Made by a program: the position numbers and the translations under genes. The notes below the pieces were generated by a model. That model did not search any database and was not told the origin of the DNA. It saw nothing but the letters and a program-made list of their open reading frames with translations. Below, piece by piece: positions 9,019 through 17,552 of a stretch of DNA of 64,000 bases (its first letter is position 1; each line of letters starts with the position of its first letter). This DNA is from Enterococcus sp. PF1-24 (lineage in GTDB: Bacteria > Bacillota > Bacilli > Lactobacillales > Enterococcaceae), in assembly GCF_029893325.1 (NCBI RefSeq), contig NZ_JARXWL010000004.1, positions 62,001 to 126,000 on the forward strand, written 5' to 3'.

Positions 9019-9792
9019 ATGAATGTCGTTTACTGTGGTTTTTTAACCCATAATATTGATCAAGATGTCATTTATCGACCACAAGGTTTACAGCGCTATT
9101 TATTGCTAGTCGTTTTATCCCCCATGGCTTTTCTTTTTGCTGATGGCAAAAAACAACAAGCCAAGCCAGGTGCATGCCTGATTTATACACCTAATACTTA
9201 TCAACATTATTACGCTGAAGGGCCTTTTTTTAATAGCTTCATCGAATTCACTAGCCCATACTTATTAGAAGAAAAATATCAGCTGCCCTATAACCAATTA
9301 TTTTATCCTGAAAATTATGAAGCCATTAATCAAGGCATCAAAAAAATTCAGCAAGAGTTTCTCAATCAATTTCCTCATAAAGATGAGATGATTCATTTGC
9401 AAGTTGAAGAAATCTTGATTCAGTTAGAGCGTAACTTTCAAAAAAGTCAATTATCTGCCAAATATAATCAAGATTTATACCAAGAACTGTTATCGTTGCG
9501 ACAACAAATGTTAGCAAATTGCCAACAGCCATGGACTATTCAACAATTATCGCAAATGGCTAAAATCGGAAAATCGCAATTTCATAAGCTTTATAAGGAA
9601 CTATTTTTCAGTACGCCTAAAGAAGATTTGATTCAAGCCCGCTTACAAAAAGCCCTTTTTGAAATGACCAATAATTCTTTAACGATCAAACAAGCCGCCT
9701 ATAAAGCTGGCTTTCAAAATATCAATCACTTTAATCGCTTATTTAAAGCCAAGTTTCACTGCTCTCCCAGTCAATATCTCAAAGAAAATTAA
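9019..9792 (+). CDS. AraC-family transcriptional regulator
   Basis: 257-residue regulator with an N-terminal cupin-like sensor domain (about 1-150) and a C-terminal AraC double helix-turn-helix (about 165-257). The latter is visible as TIQQLSQMAKIGKSQFHKLYKE and SLTIKQAAYKAGFQNINHFN, with the family's FKAKFHCSPSQYL ending. The start ATG at 9019 has AGAAAGGA 6 nt upstream; the ATG at 8992 has none. Divergent from the arabinofuranosidase, so most likely its sugar-responsive activator. The 3' end overlaps the convergent Rgg gene by four bases. Confidence 0.87.
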   Translation: MNVVYCGFLTHNIDQDVIYRPQGLQRYLLLVVLSPMAFLFADGKKQQAKPGACLIYTPNTYQHYYAEGPFFNSFIEFTSPYLLEEKYQLPYNQLFYPENYEAINQGIKKIQQEFLNQFPHKDEMIHLQVEEILIQLERNFQKSQLSAKYNQDLYQELLSLRQQMLANCQQPWTIQQLSQMAKIGKSQFHKLYKELFFSTPKEDLIQARLQKALFEMTNNSLTIKQAAYKAGFQNINHFNRLFKAKFHCSPSQYLKEN

Positions 9793-10670
9793 CGATATCT
9801 TTGCCAATAATTTTTAGCTTTTTCTTGATGAATTTGATAAATAATTTGATAAAAATGGGTTTCAGATGTTTGAATAGCTTTCATTTGTGCTAAAAAGTCC
9901 TGCATTTTCTCTTGATAAGCAGTAAAATCCAAGTAAAGACGGACTAAATAATCAATAAATAGCAATTGCAAGCTTAAATAAACTTGATCTGCTCCTTGTA
10001 GCAATTCCCGATAGCGACTTAAAGTCGCTTCCGCACTTTCAATATCATTAATCACTAACAAGCTTTGAATCCGATTAAAATGCAAATCACCGATTTCTTC
10101 GTAATAAATTTTACTGTCAAAGGCTTGATATTTTTTCAATTCCGCTACGATTCGCTGATATAGACTCTCTGCTCGCTCTTTATCTTGTTCTGACAGCGAT
10201 AGCAGAACCAATTTACTTAGTTTAAGCTCCTTTAGCGTCCACATTTTAGCATTTTCTAATTCCGCCAAAATTTCACTAAACGGCGCCCGTGAAAATTTAT
10301 AAAAATTAGTATTGGTAATCAACACCAGTAAATAAGCTTGAATCGCTAAATAGCGCAAAGCGGTATTTTCATGGCGATAGTATTTTTCATAAAGGTCATA
10401 TAACGCTTCAAATTTCCCCGTTTTATAAAGTTCATCAATTTGTTTTTCCAAAACTGCTGCTTCATCGACTTGATTTTCCTTGCGGTAATATTCAAACTCC
10501 TCATAAGAAATCCCTAAATTAGTCAATAACTCTTGAAACTTTACAAGTTCAACAGAATATTTTTCAGCTTCAAAATCACTGTAAAAAGTCTTTGAGACCA
10601 CGCCAGTATAAATTTCTTTTTGGGTAAAACCTTTTTCTTTACGAATTTTTTTGATTATTTTTCCGTACAT
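9789..10670 (-). CDS. Rgg/GadR/MutR-family transcriptional regulator
   Basis: 293 residues: an N-terminal XRE helix-turn-helix (about 3-60; YGKIIKKIRKEKGFTQKEIY then KTFYSDFEAEKYS, the family pattern) followed by a long helical repeat domain typical of RRNPP peptide-binding regulators. The ATG at 10670 has AGGAGG upstream. Rgg proteins often sense short hydrophobic peptides, but I found no short peptide gene next to it. The gene is divergent from a CPBP membrane-protein gene. A perfect 22-bp palindrome (10688-10709) in the shared 100-bp gap is the obvious operator candidate. Confidence 0.85.
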   Translation of the reverse strand: MYGKIIKKIRKEKGFTQKEIYTGVVSKTFYSDFEAEKYSVELVKFQELLTNLGISYEEFEYYRKENQVDEAAVLEKQIDELYKTGKFEALYDLYEKYYRHENTALRYLAIQAYLLVLITNTNFYKFSRAPFSEILAELENAKMWTLKELKLSKLVLLSLSEQDKERAESLYQRIVAELKKYQAFDSKIYYEEIGDLHFNRIQSLLVINDIESAEATLSRYRELLQGADQVYLSLQLLFIDYLVRLYLDFTAYQEKMQDFLAQMKAIQTSETHFYQIIYQIHQEKAKNYWQRYR

Positions 10671-10687
10671 AACCTTCCTCCTACGCG

Positions 10688-10709
10688 TAATTCCTGTATA
10701 CAGGAATTA
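10688..10709. promoter_or_regulatory. Perfect 22-bp palindrome, candidate Rgg operator
   Basis: The central 20 bases AATTCCTGTATACAGGAATT, plus one flanking T/A pair, are fully self-complementary. The site is 18 bp upstream of the rgg start and about 60 bp upstream of the divergent CPBP gene, so binding here could control both. Confidence 0.6.
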
Positions 10710-10771
10710 TAGCTATTTTTAATTTTAATTGCCATGGTATATTTTAAAAAACGAAATTGGAGGAAACAAAA

Positions 10772-11485
10772 ATGATTAAAACATATTTAAAATTAGTAGG
10801 TGCTGCTATCGCATTAACCATGGTAATTAGCGTATTTTCAGCAGCCAGCGTCATCTTACAACTAACAGATAACGGAATCATCGCTTGTCAAATCGCGGCC
10901 TTCTTGTTGTTGGCAGTAGTATTATTTCTTTATATGAAAAAACAGGATGCTTCACTACAAACTTTTGGTTTTACCAAAAAAGTGGTAGCTAAAAAAATCT
11001 ATGGTTTCATCGCTTTAGTCGTGGCTATCCAACCAATTATTTTAGGAATTGATTTTTCATTATCACTAACAACTATCGGCTTAATCGTAATTCAAATGAT
11101 TTTAGTGGGCTTTGTAGAAGAATCCCTTTTCCGAAGCATTTTCCGCTATTATTTAAAAAATAATAAACCTAAAACTTATTTACTATTTTCAAGTATTATT
11201 TTCGGTGTTTTACATTTAGCAAGTGGTTTAAATCCTGATGCTGCACCTGTCTTAGTGCTTTTACAAATCGTGAACGCCTTATTATTAGGCCTGGTTTTTG
11301 CCCTACTATATTATCATACGCAAACAATTTATCTTGTCATGATTTTTCACAGTCTATTTAATATTTTTGCTTCTATTACTTTAGCCGGTTCACTACAACA
11401 AAACATTTTAGCTGTTACTTTATTAACAATTTGCTACATTAGCTTTTTAGCTTATTATTTTAAAAAAACTTTTGCTAAAAAATAA
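10772..11485 (+). CDS. CPBP family intramembrane glutamic endopeptidase
   Basis: 237-residue membrane protein with seven or eight helices. The CPBP/Abi motifs are present: EESLFRSIFRYYL (EExxxR) near residue 117, FGVLHL (FxxxH) near 147, and HSLFNIFA near 196. Such proteins are intramembrane proteases; many sit next to bacteriocin or peptide-signalling genes and act in immunity or maturation. The start is the ATG at 10772 with TTGGAGGAA 7-8 nt upstream; an ATG at 10757 lies ahead of that ribosome site. Its divergent arrangement with the Rgg regulator suggests it is the regulated target. The substrate is unknown. Confidence 0.82.
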   Translation: MIKTYLKLVGAAIALTMVISVFSAASVILQLTDNGIIACQIAAFLLLAVVLFLYMKKQDASLQTFGFTKKVVAKKIYGFIALVVAIQPIILGIDFSLSLTTIGLIVIQMILVGFVEESLFRSIFRYYLKNNKPKTYLLFSSIIFGVLHLASGLNPDAAPVLVLLQIVNALLLGLVFALLYYHTQTIYLVMIFHSLFNIFASITLAGSLQQNILAVTLLTICYISFLAYYFKKTFAKK

Positions 11486-11492
11486 TTATAAA

Positions 11493-11532
11493 AATAGCCC
11501 CACTTCTTCATTAATGTAGGAGTGGGGCTATT
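11493..11532. terminator. Bidirectional terminator
   Basis: AATAGCCCCACT and AGTGGGGCTATT form a perfect 12-bp stem between convergent genes. Confidence 0.8.
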
Positions 11533-11539
11533 GATTTAA

Positions 11540-12157
11540 TTATTGATTCGTCATAATTCGTTGTTTTAATTTCTTAATAAAAGATTGATAATCCACCTTT
11601 TGATAATCCGAAACATCAAATTCAGTTAATTCACCTAGTTGAAATTGATGATAACCTCGATCTTCTATTATTTTTCGGAAAGATTCTTCAGTGATTAAAC
11701 TATCAGCTTCGTGACGATTATCTAGTTGATCTCCAAAATGATAATGACTCATAATATGGCTTAAATGACGATCATTTTCAACATCACGCAATTTACGACG
11801 CTGCCATAGAATGTCAAAATCAGCAATTAACCTCACCGTAATAACTTCATAATGATATTTTTCTGACAAAGCTTGTAATTTATTAATTTGTTTACCGCTA
11901 AATGGATACTCAGATAAAATAATTCGTTTTCCAGCATTCATGTATAGTGTTAAAACATTATAATAAAAATCCCAAACGTGTTTTTCCAATTGTGCTTTTT
12001 CTGCAAGATTATCAAAACCAACAGAATCAGCAAATATTTCCTTGCCTTCATCAGGTGTAATGACAAACATTTCTGGTAAACTCTTTTTCATTTCATTAAT
12101 CAAATATGTCTTACCTGTTGCAGGACTTCCAGCAATTAGAATCAGATATTTTTTCAT
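11540..12157 (-). CDS. P-loop (AAA/zeta-like) kinase in PTS operon
   Basis: 205-residue cytosolic protein with Walker A GSPATGKTYL at residues 10-19, a hydrophobic-strand-plus-acid segment (RIILSEYPFSG) near 78, and an arginine-rich lid (WQRRKLRDVENDRH) near 118. This fits small-molecule kinases of the zeta-toxin/AAA_33 type. It is the last gene of the PTS operon, one base after the aldolase stop, so it probably acts on the same pathway, for instance by adding a second phosphate to the PTS product ahead of the aldolase. That role is inference. No antitoxin-like partner is present, which argues against a toxin. ATG at 12157. Confidence 0.7.
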   Translation of the reverse strand: MKKYLILIAGSPATGKTYLINEMKKSLPEMFVITPDEGKEIFADSVGFDNLAEKAQLEKHVWDFYYNVLTLYMNAGKRIILSEYPFSGKQINKLQALSEKYHYEVITVRLIADFDILWQRRKLRDVENDRHLSHIMSHYHFGDQLDNRHEADSLITEESFRKIIEDRGYHQFQLGELTEFDVSDYQKVDYQSFIKKLKQRIMTNQ

Positions 12158-12158
12158 T

Positions 12159-13025
12159 CTATTTTTTCATCTCTAAAGGATTATCGACGTTCATAAACAA
12201 AGTAATTTTATGTTTAACAATCTCTTTAACTTCCATATTTGCCGGAATTACATTATGACGCAAAGATTTATTGACTTCTGTTTCAGCAAAAGAAGCTTTT
12301 GCAATTTTAGTCCAATTAACCAATAATTCTGTCCCAACATTAAATTTGCGAATCCCATTGTTAATTAATTCTGGATAGTCTTCTTCTTTTACTCCTGTTC
12401 CGCCATGAATAACTAATGGAATATTCACCACTGCATGAATTTCTTTTAATAAAGGAATGTTAACTTCTGTTTTTGATTTAAATTGTCCATGATTTGTACC
12501 AATCGCGATGGCTAAAGCATCCACTCCTGTTTGTGCTACAAACTCAACTGCATCTTCTGGTTTAGTATAAATTTTATCGTTTTCTGCAACAGAAATCCCT
12601 TCTTCCGTGCCGCCAATCGTTCCCAGTTCGCCTTCAACAGAAGCTCCATGAGCATGAGCATACTCAACAACCGCTTTAGTTTTAACAATGTTTTCTTTAA
12701 ATGGCAAATGTGAACCATCATACATTACACTTGAGTAGCCAGCATCAATCGCTGCCTTGATTTCATCAAAATCACGGGCATGATCTAAATGTAAACAAAC
12801 ATCAACCATTTCATCATTAGCAATTTCTTTAATAACAGCTACCATAACTTTATAGCCAATATACTTTGCAGTATCAATGCTTGTTTGAATAATAATCGGT
12901 GCTCCCATTTCTTTGGCTGCTCGAATCATCTCTGGTAACATTTCTAAATTATGAGTATTAAAAGCACCCACAGTCATATTTAATTTTGTTGCAGTTTGCG
13001 TGACTTCTTTTAATGTTTTATACAT
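12159..13025 (-). CDS. Class II ketose-bisphosphate aldolase (GatY/KbaY/FbaA-like)
   Basis: 288-residue zinc aldolase that splits a ketose 1,6-bisphosphate (or related ketose phosphate) into dihydroxyacetone phosphate and an aldehyde. Metal ligands and active-site motifs visible: LHLDHARDF near residue 83, MYDGSHLP near 103, EGELGTIGG near 135, NHGQF near 179, VIHGGTGV near 208, and the phosphate loop KFNVGTE near 230. Length is normal for the family. The ATG at 13025 has GAAGGT 9 nt upstream. Being in a PTS operon, it is probably the catabolic aldolase for the imported sugar, not the glycolytic one. Tagatose-, fructose- or sulfo-sugar-type substrates cannot be told apart here. Confidence 0.88.
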   Translation of the reverse strand: MYKTLKEVTQTATKLNMTVGAFNTHNLEMLPEMIRAAKEMGAPIIIQTSIDTAKYIGYKVMVAVIKEIANDEMVDVCLHLDHARDFDEIKAAIDAGYSSVMYDGSHLPFKENIVKTKAVVEYAHAHGASVEGELGTIGGTEEGISVAENDKIYTKPEDAVEFVAQTGVDALAIAIGTNHGQFKSKTEVNIPLLKEIHAVVNIPLVIHGGTGVKEEDYPELINNGIRKFNVGTELLVNWTKIAKASFAETEVNKSLRHNVIPANMEVKEIVKHKITLFMNVDNPLEMKK

Positions 13026-13055
13026 TTAATATTTACCTTCTTTATCTATAATTTT

Positions 13056-13466
13056 TTAACCACTAATCGTAACTTTTTTAGCAATTTGACGCATTTCATC
13101 CATTTTGCTCATATAATAATCAATTCCCTGATCATCGCCATAGCGAGCAGATTCCGCTCGCTTAGAATTATACAAGCTCATTAATTTTTTATACCCATCA
13201 CCTATTGTTTGCTTGACGGTTAAGCTACACTCCAAGGTTAAAATAGCCTGATCATTTTCACCTAAGACTGCGTAAATCAACCCCTGTTCTTCAAGTAATT
13301 GGGCTAATTTATTTTTTTCTTCAGGCTGTTCTGTTTGAACAGCCTGAATTTTACTTTCTAAAGCTTGAACTTTTTGTTGCAACTCTTGAATTTTTTCTTC
13401 CGATAGTTTTTCTTCTACTATTTCATCAACTACTTTTTTCTCTTTCTTTTTGAAAAAACCAAACAT
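13056..13466 (-). CDS. Small coiled-coil/TPR-like protein of PTS operon
   Basis: 136 residues, not recognised as a known enzyme. A basic N-terminus (FGFFKKKEKK) leads into a charged, heptad-like coiled coil (about 20-60). A TPR-like helix pair follows (GLIYAVLGENDQAILTLECS near 80), then a YYMSKMDEMRQIAKK C-terminal helix. No signal peptide or membrane helix. The ATG at 13466 has AAGGAGAG upstream. It lies between the EIIC and aldolase genes in one transcription unit, so it probably serves this pathway, perhaps as an adaptor or chaperone; the function is unknown. Confidence 0.65.
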   Translation of the reverse strand: MFGFFKKKEKKVVDEIVEEKLSEEKIQELQQKVQALESKIQAVQTEQPEEKNKLAQLLEEQGLIYAVLGENDQAILTLECSLTVKQTIGDGYKKLMSLYNSKRAESARYGDDQGIDYYMSKMDEMRQIAKKVTISG

Positions 13467-13507
13467 TGTTTGTCTCTCCTTTTTTTACTTAAAGTTGAAT
13501 CATTAAT

Positions 13508-14791
13508 TTAAAATGCTTTTAAAATTGGACTTAAAATCCATGCATAAAGTAAAGCAGCAACAACCGTATCCACATCTGTTGCAGTAGCATTTACAAATCC
13601 TAAATGATTAAAAATAGTTACTAGTAAGGCTGGTAATAAAGTAATGAAAAAGCCATGTGCAATCCCACCAATAATCGCTCCACGACGTCCACCTGTCGCA
13701 TTACCAAAAATACCTGCTGTCCCACCTGCAAAGAAGTTTGTTAACATTCCTGGTAAAATCATCGCCAAACCAAACATCGGTAAAACAAACATTGCAATAA
13801 TTGTTCCAATTGTCGTTGTAATAAACCCTAAAATAACTGCATTTGGTGAATAAGGAAAGAAAACCGGGCAATCTAACGCTGGAATCGCATTAGGAACTAA
13901 CTTCATGGCAATTCCACGAAAGGCTGGTACAATTTCTCCTAATAACAAACGCACACCTGCTAGTAGTACATAAACCCCTACAACAAATTGAATTGCTTGT
14001 AAAAAAGCATACATTAAATAGTGTTGTGAACCAGTATCAACTACCCCGGCACCTGCAAATGCTGCGGTAATAATATAAAGAGGTACCATCACAACCATTA
14101 CTGATAAATAAGTATCTTGTAAAAATTCAAATGATTTTGGTAAATTAATATCCTCGATTGAACGTTTATTTTCACCTTTTTCACCAAAAATATGAGCCAC
14201 ACCAGCTTCAAATAAATAGCCAATGGTACAAAAATGACCTAAAGCAATATCATCTGAACCTGTCACTTTACGAATAATCGGTTGCGCAATAGCTGGCATT
14301 GCTACTGCAAAAACCGCACCCACTATTCCACCTACAATAATTAAAACTAAACCACGTAAACCAGCAAAATAACCAAATACAGTCGTCATTGTAGCCATCC
14401 ATAAAATTGCTTGTCCTGTTAAAAAGATATATTTCCACTTTGTGAAACGAGCAATAATAATATTAAATACAAAGATTGCTAAAAACGTCAGCGCAATATC
14501 TCGACCTAAGCCTAACTCATTCATCGCTTGACCATTAATCGCTTCAATTGATGGAATAATCCCTTGCATATTAAATCCCGCGGTAAAAATTTCTCCAAAG
14601 TAAGTTAAACTGCCTACAATAATTCCAGATCCAGCACTTAAAACTTGAAATCCAAGTAACGTTTTTAATGTTCCAGAAATAACTTGTCCTACAGATTTCT
14701 TTTGCAGTAGCAGTCCTAACATTGCAATTAATGCAATTGTAATTGAAGCTTGTGTTAAAATATTTTGAATAATAAAATTAACAACACCCAT
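13508..14791 (-). CDS. PTS EIIC, ascorbate (UlaA) family
   Basis: 427-residue membrane channel of an ascorbate/galactitol-superfamily PTS, importing and phosphorylating its sugar with the EIIB encoded upstream. About 10-11 hydrophobic segments. UlaA-like motifs include GTLKTLLGFQVLSAGSGII near residue 40, GHFCTIGYLFEAGVAH near 185, and PALDCPVFFPYSPNAVILGF near 305. The ATG at 14791 has AAAGGGG upstream. The accompanying aldolase and kinase do not match the L-ascorbate (ula) pathway, so the substrate is probably another sugar or polyol, despite the family name. Confidence 0.88.
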   Translation of the reverse strand: MGVVNFIIQNILTQASITIALIAMLGLLLQKKSVGQVISGTLKTLLGFQVLSAGSGIIVGSLTYFGEIFTAGFNMQGIIPSIEAINGQAMNELGLGRDIALTFLAIFVFNIIIARFTKWKYIFLTGQAILWMATMTTVFGYFAGLRGLVLIIVGGIVGAVFAVAMPAIAQPIIRKVTGSDDIALGHFCTIGYLFEAGVAHIFGEKGENKRSIEDINLPKSFEFLQDTYLSVMVVMVPLYIITAAFAGAGVVDTGSQHYLMYAFLQAIQFVVGVYVLLAGVRLLLGEIVPAFRGIAMKLVPNAIPALDCPVFFPYSPNAVILGFITTTIGTIIAMFVLPMFGLAMILPGMLTNFFAGGTAGIFGNATGGRRGAIIGGIAHGFFITLLPALLVTIFNHLGFVNATATDVDTVVAALLYAWILSPILKAF

Positions 14792-14813
14792 TTTTCTATT
14801 CCCCTTTACGTTT

Positions 14814-15122
14814 TTATAGTGCGCCTTTAGCTTCTAAAACTGGTAATAATTTTTCCTCAATTTCTACTTTTGAAACAATATTTTTTAAATAGACTATAGC
14901 TGTTTTACTCTCATCAATTGAAAATTTTTCAAATTGTGACTGAAAATTTTGTGCAGTAATTATAATATCTGGTTGAACTGAAGCTGCCGTAGAAATATCT
15001 ACATGGTCTAATTTTGCATCAACCCCATGTGCATTCAAAACGTCTTCAGCTGCCATTTGAGCAGCAAAACTACTCCCTAATCCAGCACCACATACAAATA
15101 AAATTTCAACTCTCTTTCCCAA
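14814..15122 (-). CDS. PTS EIIB, ascorbate/galactitol family
   Basis: 102-residue cytosolic phosphocarrier. The phosphorylated cysteine is in ILFVCGAGLGSSF close to the N-terminus, the arrangement of UlaB/GatB proteins. It takes phosphate from an EIIA domain, here probably the one fused to the regulator encoded just upstream, and gives it to the sugar bound by EIIC. I prefer the TTG at 15122: GGAG lies 9 nt upstream and the protein then begins at the usual distance from the cysteine. An ATG at 15137 would add five residues but has no ribosome site. Confidence 0.82.
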   Translation of the reverse strand: MGKRVEILFVCGAGLGSSFAAQMAAEDVLNAHGVDAKLDHVDISTAASVQPDIIITAQNFQSQFEKFSIDESKTAIVYLKNIVSKVEIEEKLLPVLEAKGAL

Positions 15123-15156
15123 ATAAATTCTCTCCATTCTATTATTTAATAAAAAA

Positions 15157-17241
15157 TTATTTCTTAACTGTATTAAATAGAACTGCTTTAAATTCTGTTA
15201 AATCCGTAATTTCGCTTAAATGATTAAGCTTTTCTTCATCATTAATCAAATCAACTAATGCCTTCATAATATTTAAATGCGAGTAAGAATCTACTGCCGC
15301 TAAACAAAAAATTATTTTTACTGGATCGTTAAGATCATTTCCAAATTCAATTGGCTCTTTTAATGTTGCTACACTAACCCCTAATTTATTGGCTCCATCT
15401 TCTGGACGGGCATGTGCTAAAGCAATGTGCTTACCAATCACAATATACGGGCCAAACTCATTAACTGTTTGAATCATTGCTTCTACATATCTTTTTTCAA
15501 TTGTCTTTTCTTTTAATAACGGCTCCGACACATTTTCAATTGCCTCCTCCCATCCAGAAACAGATTGATTAAGTAAAATAGCGCTATCTTTTAATACATC
15601 TTCCAACATCGGCTGAATCTCCTTTTTGTTGATAACTAAATGATTTTTATCAAATACACTTTCAAGTTCTTGATATACCTCGCCATTCATTTCCCCCTGG
15701 CTTTTTTCAATGATTTCGATTAAAGAATAAAATAATTGTGTTACATCAGTTGAATCATTAATTAAACGTTTATAAATACTATTATCAGTTAAAAACTGTT
15801 GAATTACTTTTTTGCTCTCTTCTTTTATGATTGGATCTAATTCTAACAACGGTTTTTTATCATAATTAATCTTTACAGTCGTAAAAACTAAGTCCACATC
15901 CAATTTATCAATTAATTCTATTTCTCTTGAACTCAACACTGCTAAAACTTCAATATTAAATAATTCTTTTAAATTCGCGGAAAGCAAATTACCTGTCGCC
16001 ATTCCGTGATTACAAATAACTACAGCTTTATAGACATAATGTAAATCACGATTAATCTCACTGACTGATGTTGAAAAATGTATAGTCAAAAATGCGATTT
16101 CGTCTTCACTTATTTTCTTGCCAGTCTCTTGTTCAATAGCTGGTATAAATTCTCGAATTGCCAAATAAATACTTTCGTAGTTTTTCTGAATATTTTCTTT
16201 CAAAGGATTAACTATTTGAAGATCACTTTTCACACGATTAATTAAACCAGCAATATGTTTATATAACCCTTCATGTAACATCTCTTCTTTTCTAGAAAAA
16301 GGAATTTTAGTTTGATATTCTACAAACTGAATTAGCTGAATAGCTAATAATTGAGCTTGTACCCATTCAATTGAATTATGCATATCCCGAGAGTTAAAAG
16401 TATTTAACATAAATACAATATATTTTACTTCAATCTCTGAAGGTTGAATTTCAAATTCTTCACAAATTTTATTGACAAAATCTCTAATGTCACTTTGTGG
16501 TGTATCCACAACCTCCCAAGTAGAACTAGCAATTAAATCCTGTCGTAAATAACGACTTAACCAGACTGCCGTAAAAACAATTAATTGATTTCGATAAATA
16601 TTATCTTCTACTGAAAAAACAAACTGATTATATAATTGATCTATTTTTTTTAACATTTCAATCGGAATATATTGATTTAAGATATTCCGATTTACCGAAG
16701 AGAAATGCTCTTGTATCGGATTAATAATACCTACCGTATGATTGATAACATCGTAAATCATTGTTCTAATAGAGCGTTCTGCCCCACTAAGAACAATCCC
16801 GCGTTTAGCAATACTCAACACTTCTATACCGTATTTCTGAAGTACAGCCCGAACCCTACGCATATCTTCATCCATAGAACTTTTAGAAACCATATATTCC
16901 TGCTCTTTTTGATACAGATAGACAGGTTTAGTCCCTAGCGAAAAAGCAAGTATTAAATCAAATATGCGATTCTCTCTTTCTAAATAATCAGGAAATTGTG
17001 TTTCTTTAGTAAATTCGGTCAACTGCTCTTTTTGTTCAATGTTTAATTTTAATCTATATCCTTCCTTTCGGACATTTTCAATTTCTGGAAAACCTTTCTG
17101 AAATAAAAATGTATTAATTTCTTTTATTTCATTTCGAATTGTACGACTACTAATATGAAATTTTTCTTCCAACACATGAAAATCCAAAGTATATTTAGTA
17201 GCTATAAAAAGTTTTAATATCGCAAATGTTCGATCCTTCAT
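15157..17241 (-). CDS. BglG/MtlR-type PRD transcriptional activator with EIIB and EIIA domains
   Basis: 694-residue PTS-controlled regulator. Domains in order: HTH_11 (about 5-60, FHISSRTIRNEIKEINTFL), a second Mga-like HTH (about 85-165), PRD1 (about 180-290), PRD2 (about 300-405, ending ISEDEIAFLTIHFSTSV), a GatB-like EIIB (about 408-500, with the cysteine in VVICNHGMATGNLL), and a type-2 EIIA (about 545-690, histidine in IALAHARPEDGANKLG). The operon has no separate EIIA gene, so this domain may also supply phosphate to the EIIB at 14814-15122; that is inference. First gene of the operon. ATG at 17241 with GAGGGG upstream. Confidence 0.88.
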   Translation of the reverse strand: MKDRTFAILKLFIATKYTLDFHVLEEKFHISSRTIRNEIKEINTFLFQKGFPEIENVRKEGYRLKLNIEQKEQLTEFTKETQFPDYLERENRIFDLILAFSLGTKPVYLYQKEQEYMVSKSSMDEDMRRVRAVLQKYGIEVLSIAKRGIVLSGAERSIRTMIYDVINHTVGIINPIQEHFSSVNRNILNQYIPIEMLKKIDQLYNQFVFSVEDNIYRNQLIVFTAVWLSRYLRQDLIASSTWEVVDTPQSDIRDFVNKICEEFEIQPSEIEVKYIVFMLNTFNSRDMHNSIEWVQAQLLAIQLIQFVEYQTKIPFSRKEEMLHEGLYKHIAGLINRVKSDLQIVNPLKENIQKNYESIYLAIREFIPAIEQETGKKISEDEIAFLTIHFSTSVSEINRDLHYVYKAVVICNHGMATGNLLSANLKELFNIEVLAVLSSREIELIDKLDVDLVFTTVKINYDKKPLLELDPIIKEESKKVIQQFLTDNSIYKRLINDSTDVTQLFYSLIEIIEKSQGEMNGEVYQELESVFDKNHLVINKKEIQPMLEDVLKDSAILLNQSVSGWEEAIENVSEPLLKEKTIEKRYVEAMIQTVNEFGPYIVIGKHIALAHARPEDGANKLGVSVATLKEPIEFGNDLNDPVKIIFCLAAVDSYSHLNIMKALVDLINDEEKLNHLSEITDLTEFKAVLFNTVKK

Positions 17242-17552
17242 TTTTTTATCCCCTCATCTGTAATCAGTATACAATTCTAAGTAATTATTAATAAGTAGAG
17301 ATTGTTGCCAGCTTTTTTTGCAAAAATGTAAGCGTACTATTTCCGTTCATATTATTTTACTTATTGAATATAACTAATCTATTAACTTTTAATAATAAAT
17401 AACTTAAAAAAATTGCACAATCAGCATTTTATCAATTACTTAATCATTGCACACGCAAATATTAAATATTTGAACAACAAAAAAAGCCAGCTAGATCTAC
17501 TTGATCAACCTGACTTTTCCAACTTATTCAATTCTTTTTTCAACTCACAGCT
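17242..17552. other. AT-rich intergenic region upstream of the PTS operon
   Basis: 311 bases without a gene. It holds the terminator of the glycine-rich gene (17478-17518), a half-matching catabolite (cre-like) site TGTAAGCGTACTAT at 17327-17340, a TATACT near 17270 (reverse strand) as possible -10, and otherwise AT-rich sequence with nothing I recognise. Confidence 0.5.
17478..17518 (-). terminator. Terminator of the SipW/TasA-like operon
   Basis: On the reverse strand AGTCAGGTTGATC pairs, with G-U and a few mismatches, to GATCTAGCTGGCT, followed by seven T. It lies about 35 nt after the stop of the glycine-rich gene. Confidence 0.65.

Noticed and set aside
10671-10771. Possible SHP-type peptide gene beside rgg
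   Set aside because: The 100-bp gap holds only the palindrome and the CPBP leader; no hydrophobic short frame is present.
11540-12157. Zeta toxin of a toxin-antitoxin pair
   Set aside because: P-loop and lid fit, but no antitoxin gene is adjacent and the gene is tightly coupled to a metabolic operon.
13644-13853. Open frame opposite the EIIC gene, and similar ones opposite mutS, clcF and the trehalose genes
   Set aside because: No ribosome sites, low-complexity translation, and they lie fully inside well-supported genes on the other strand.
17327-17340. Catabolite-responsive element upstream of the PTS operon
   Set aside because: TGTAAGCG matches one half, but the other half has three mismatches; kept only as a weak note in the intergenic entry.
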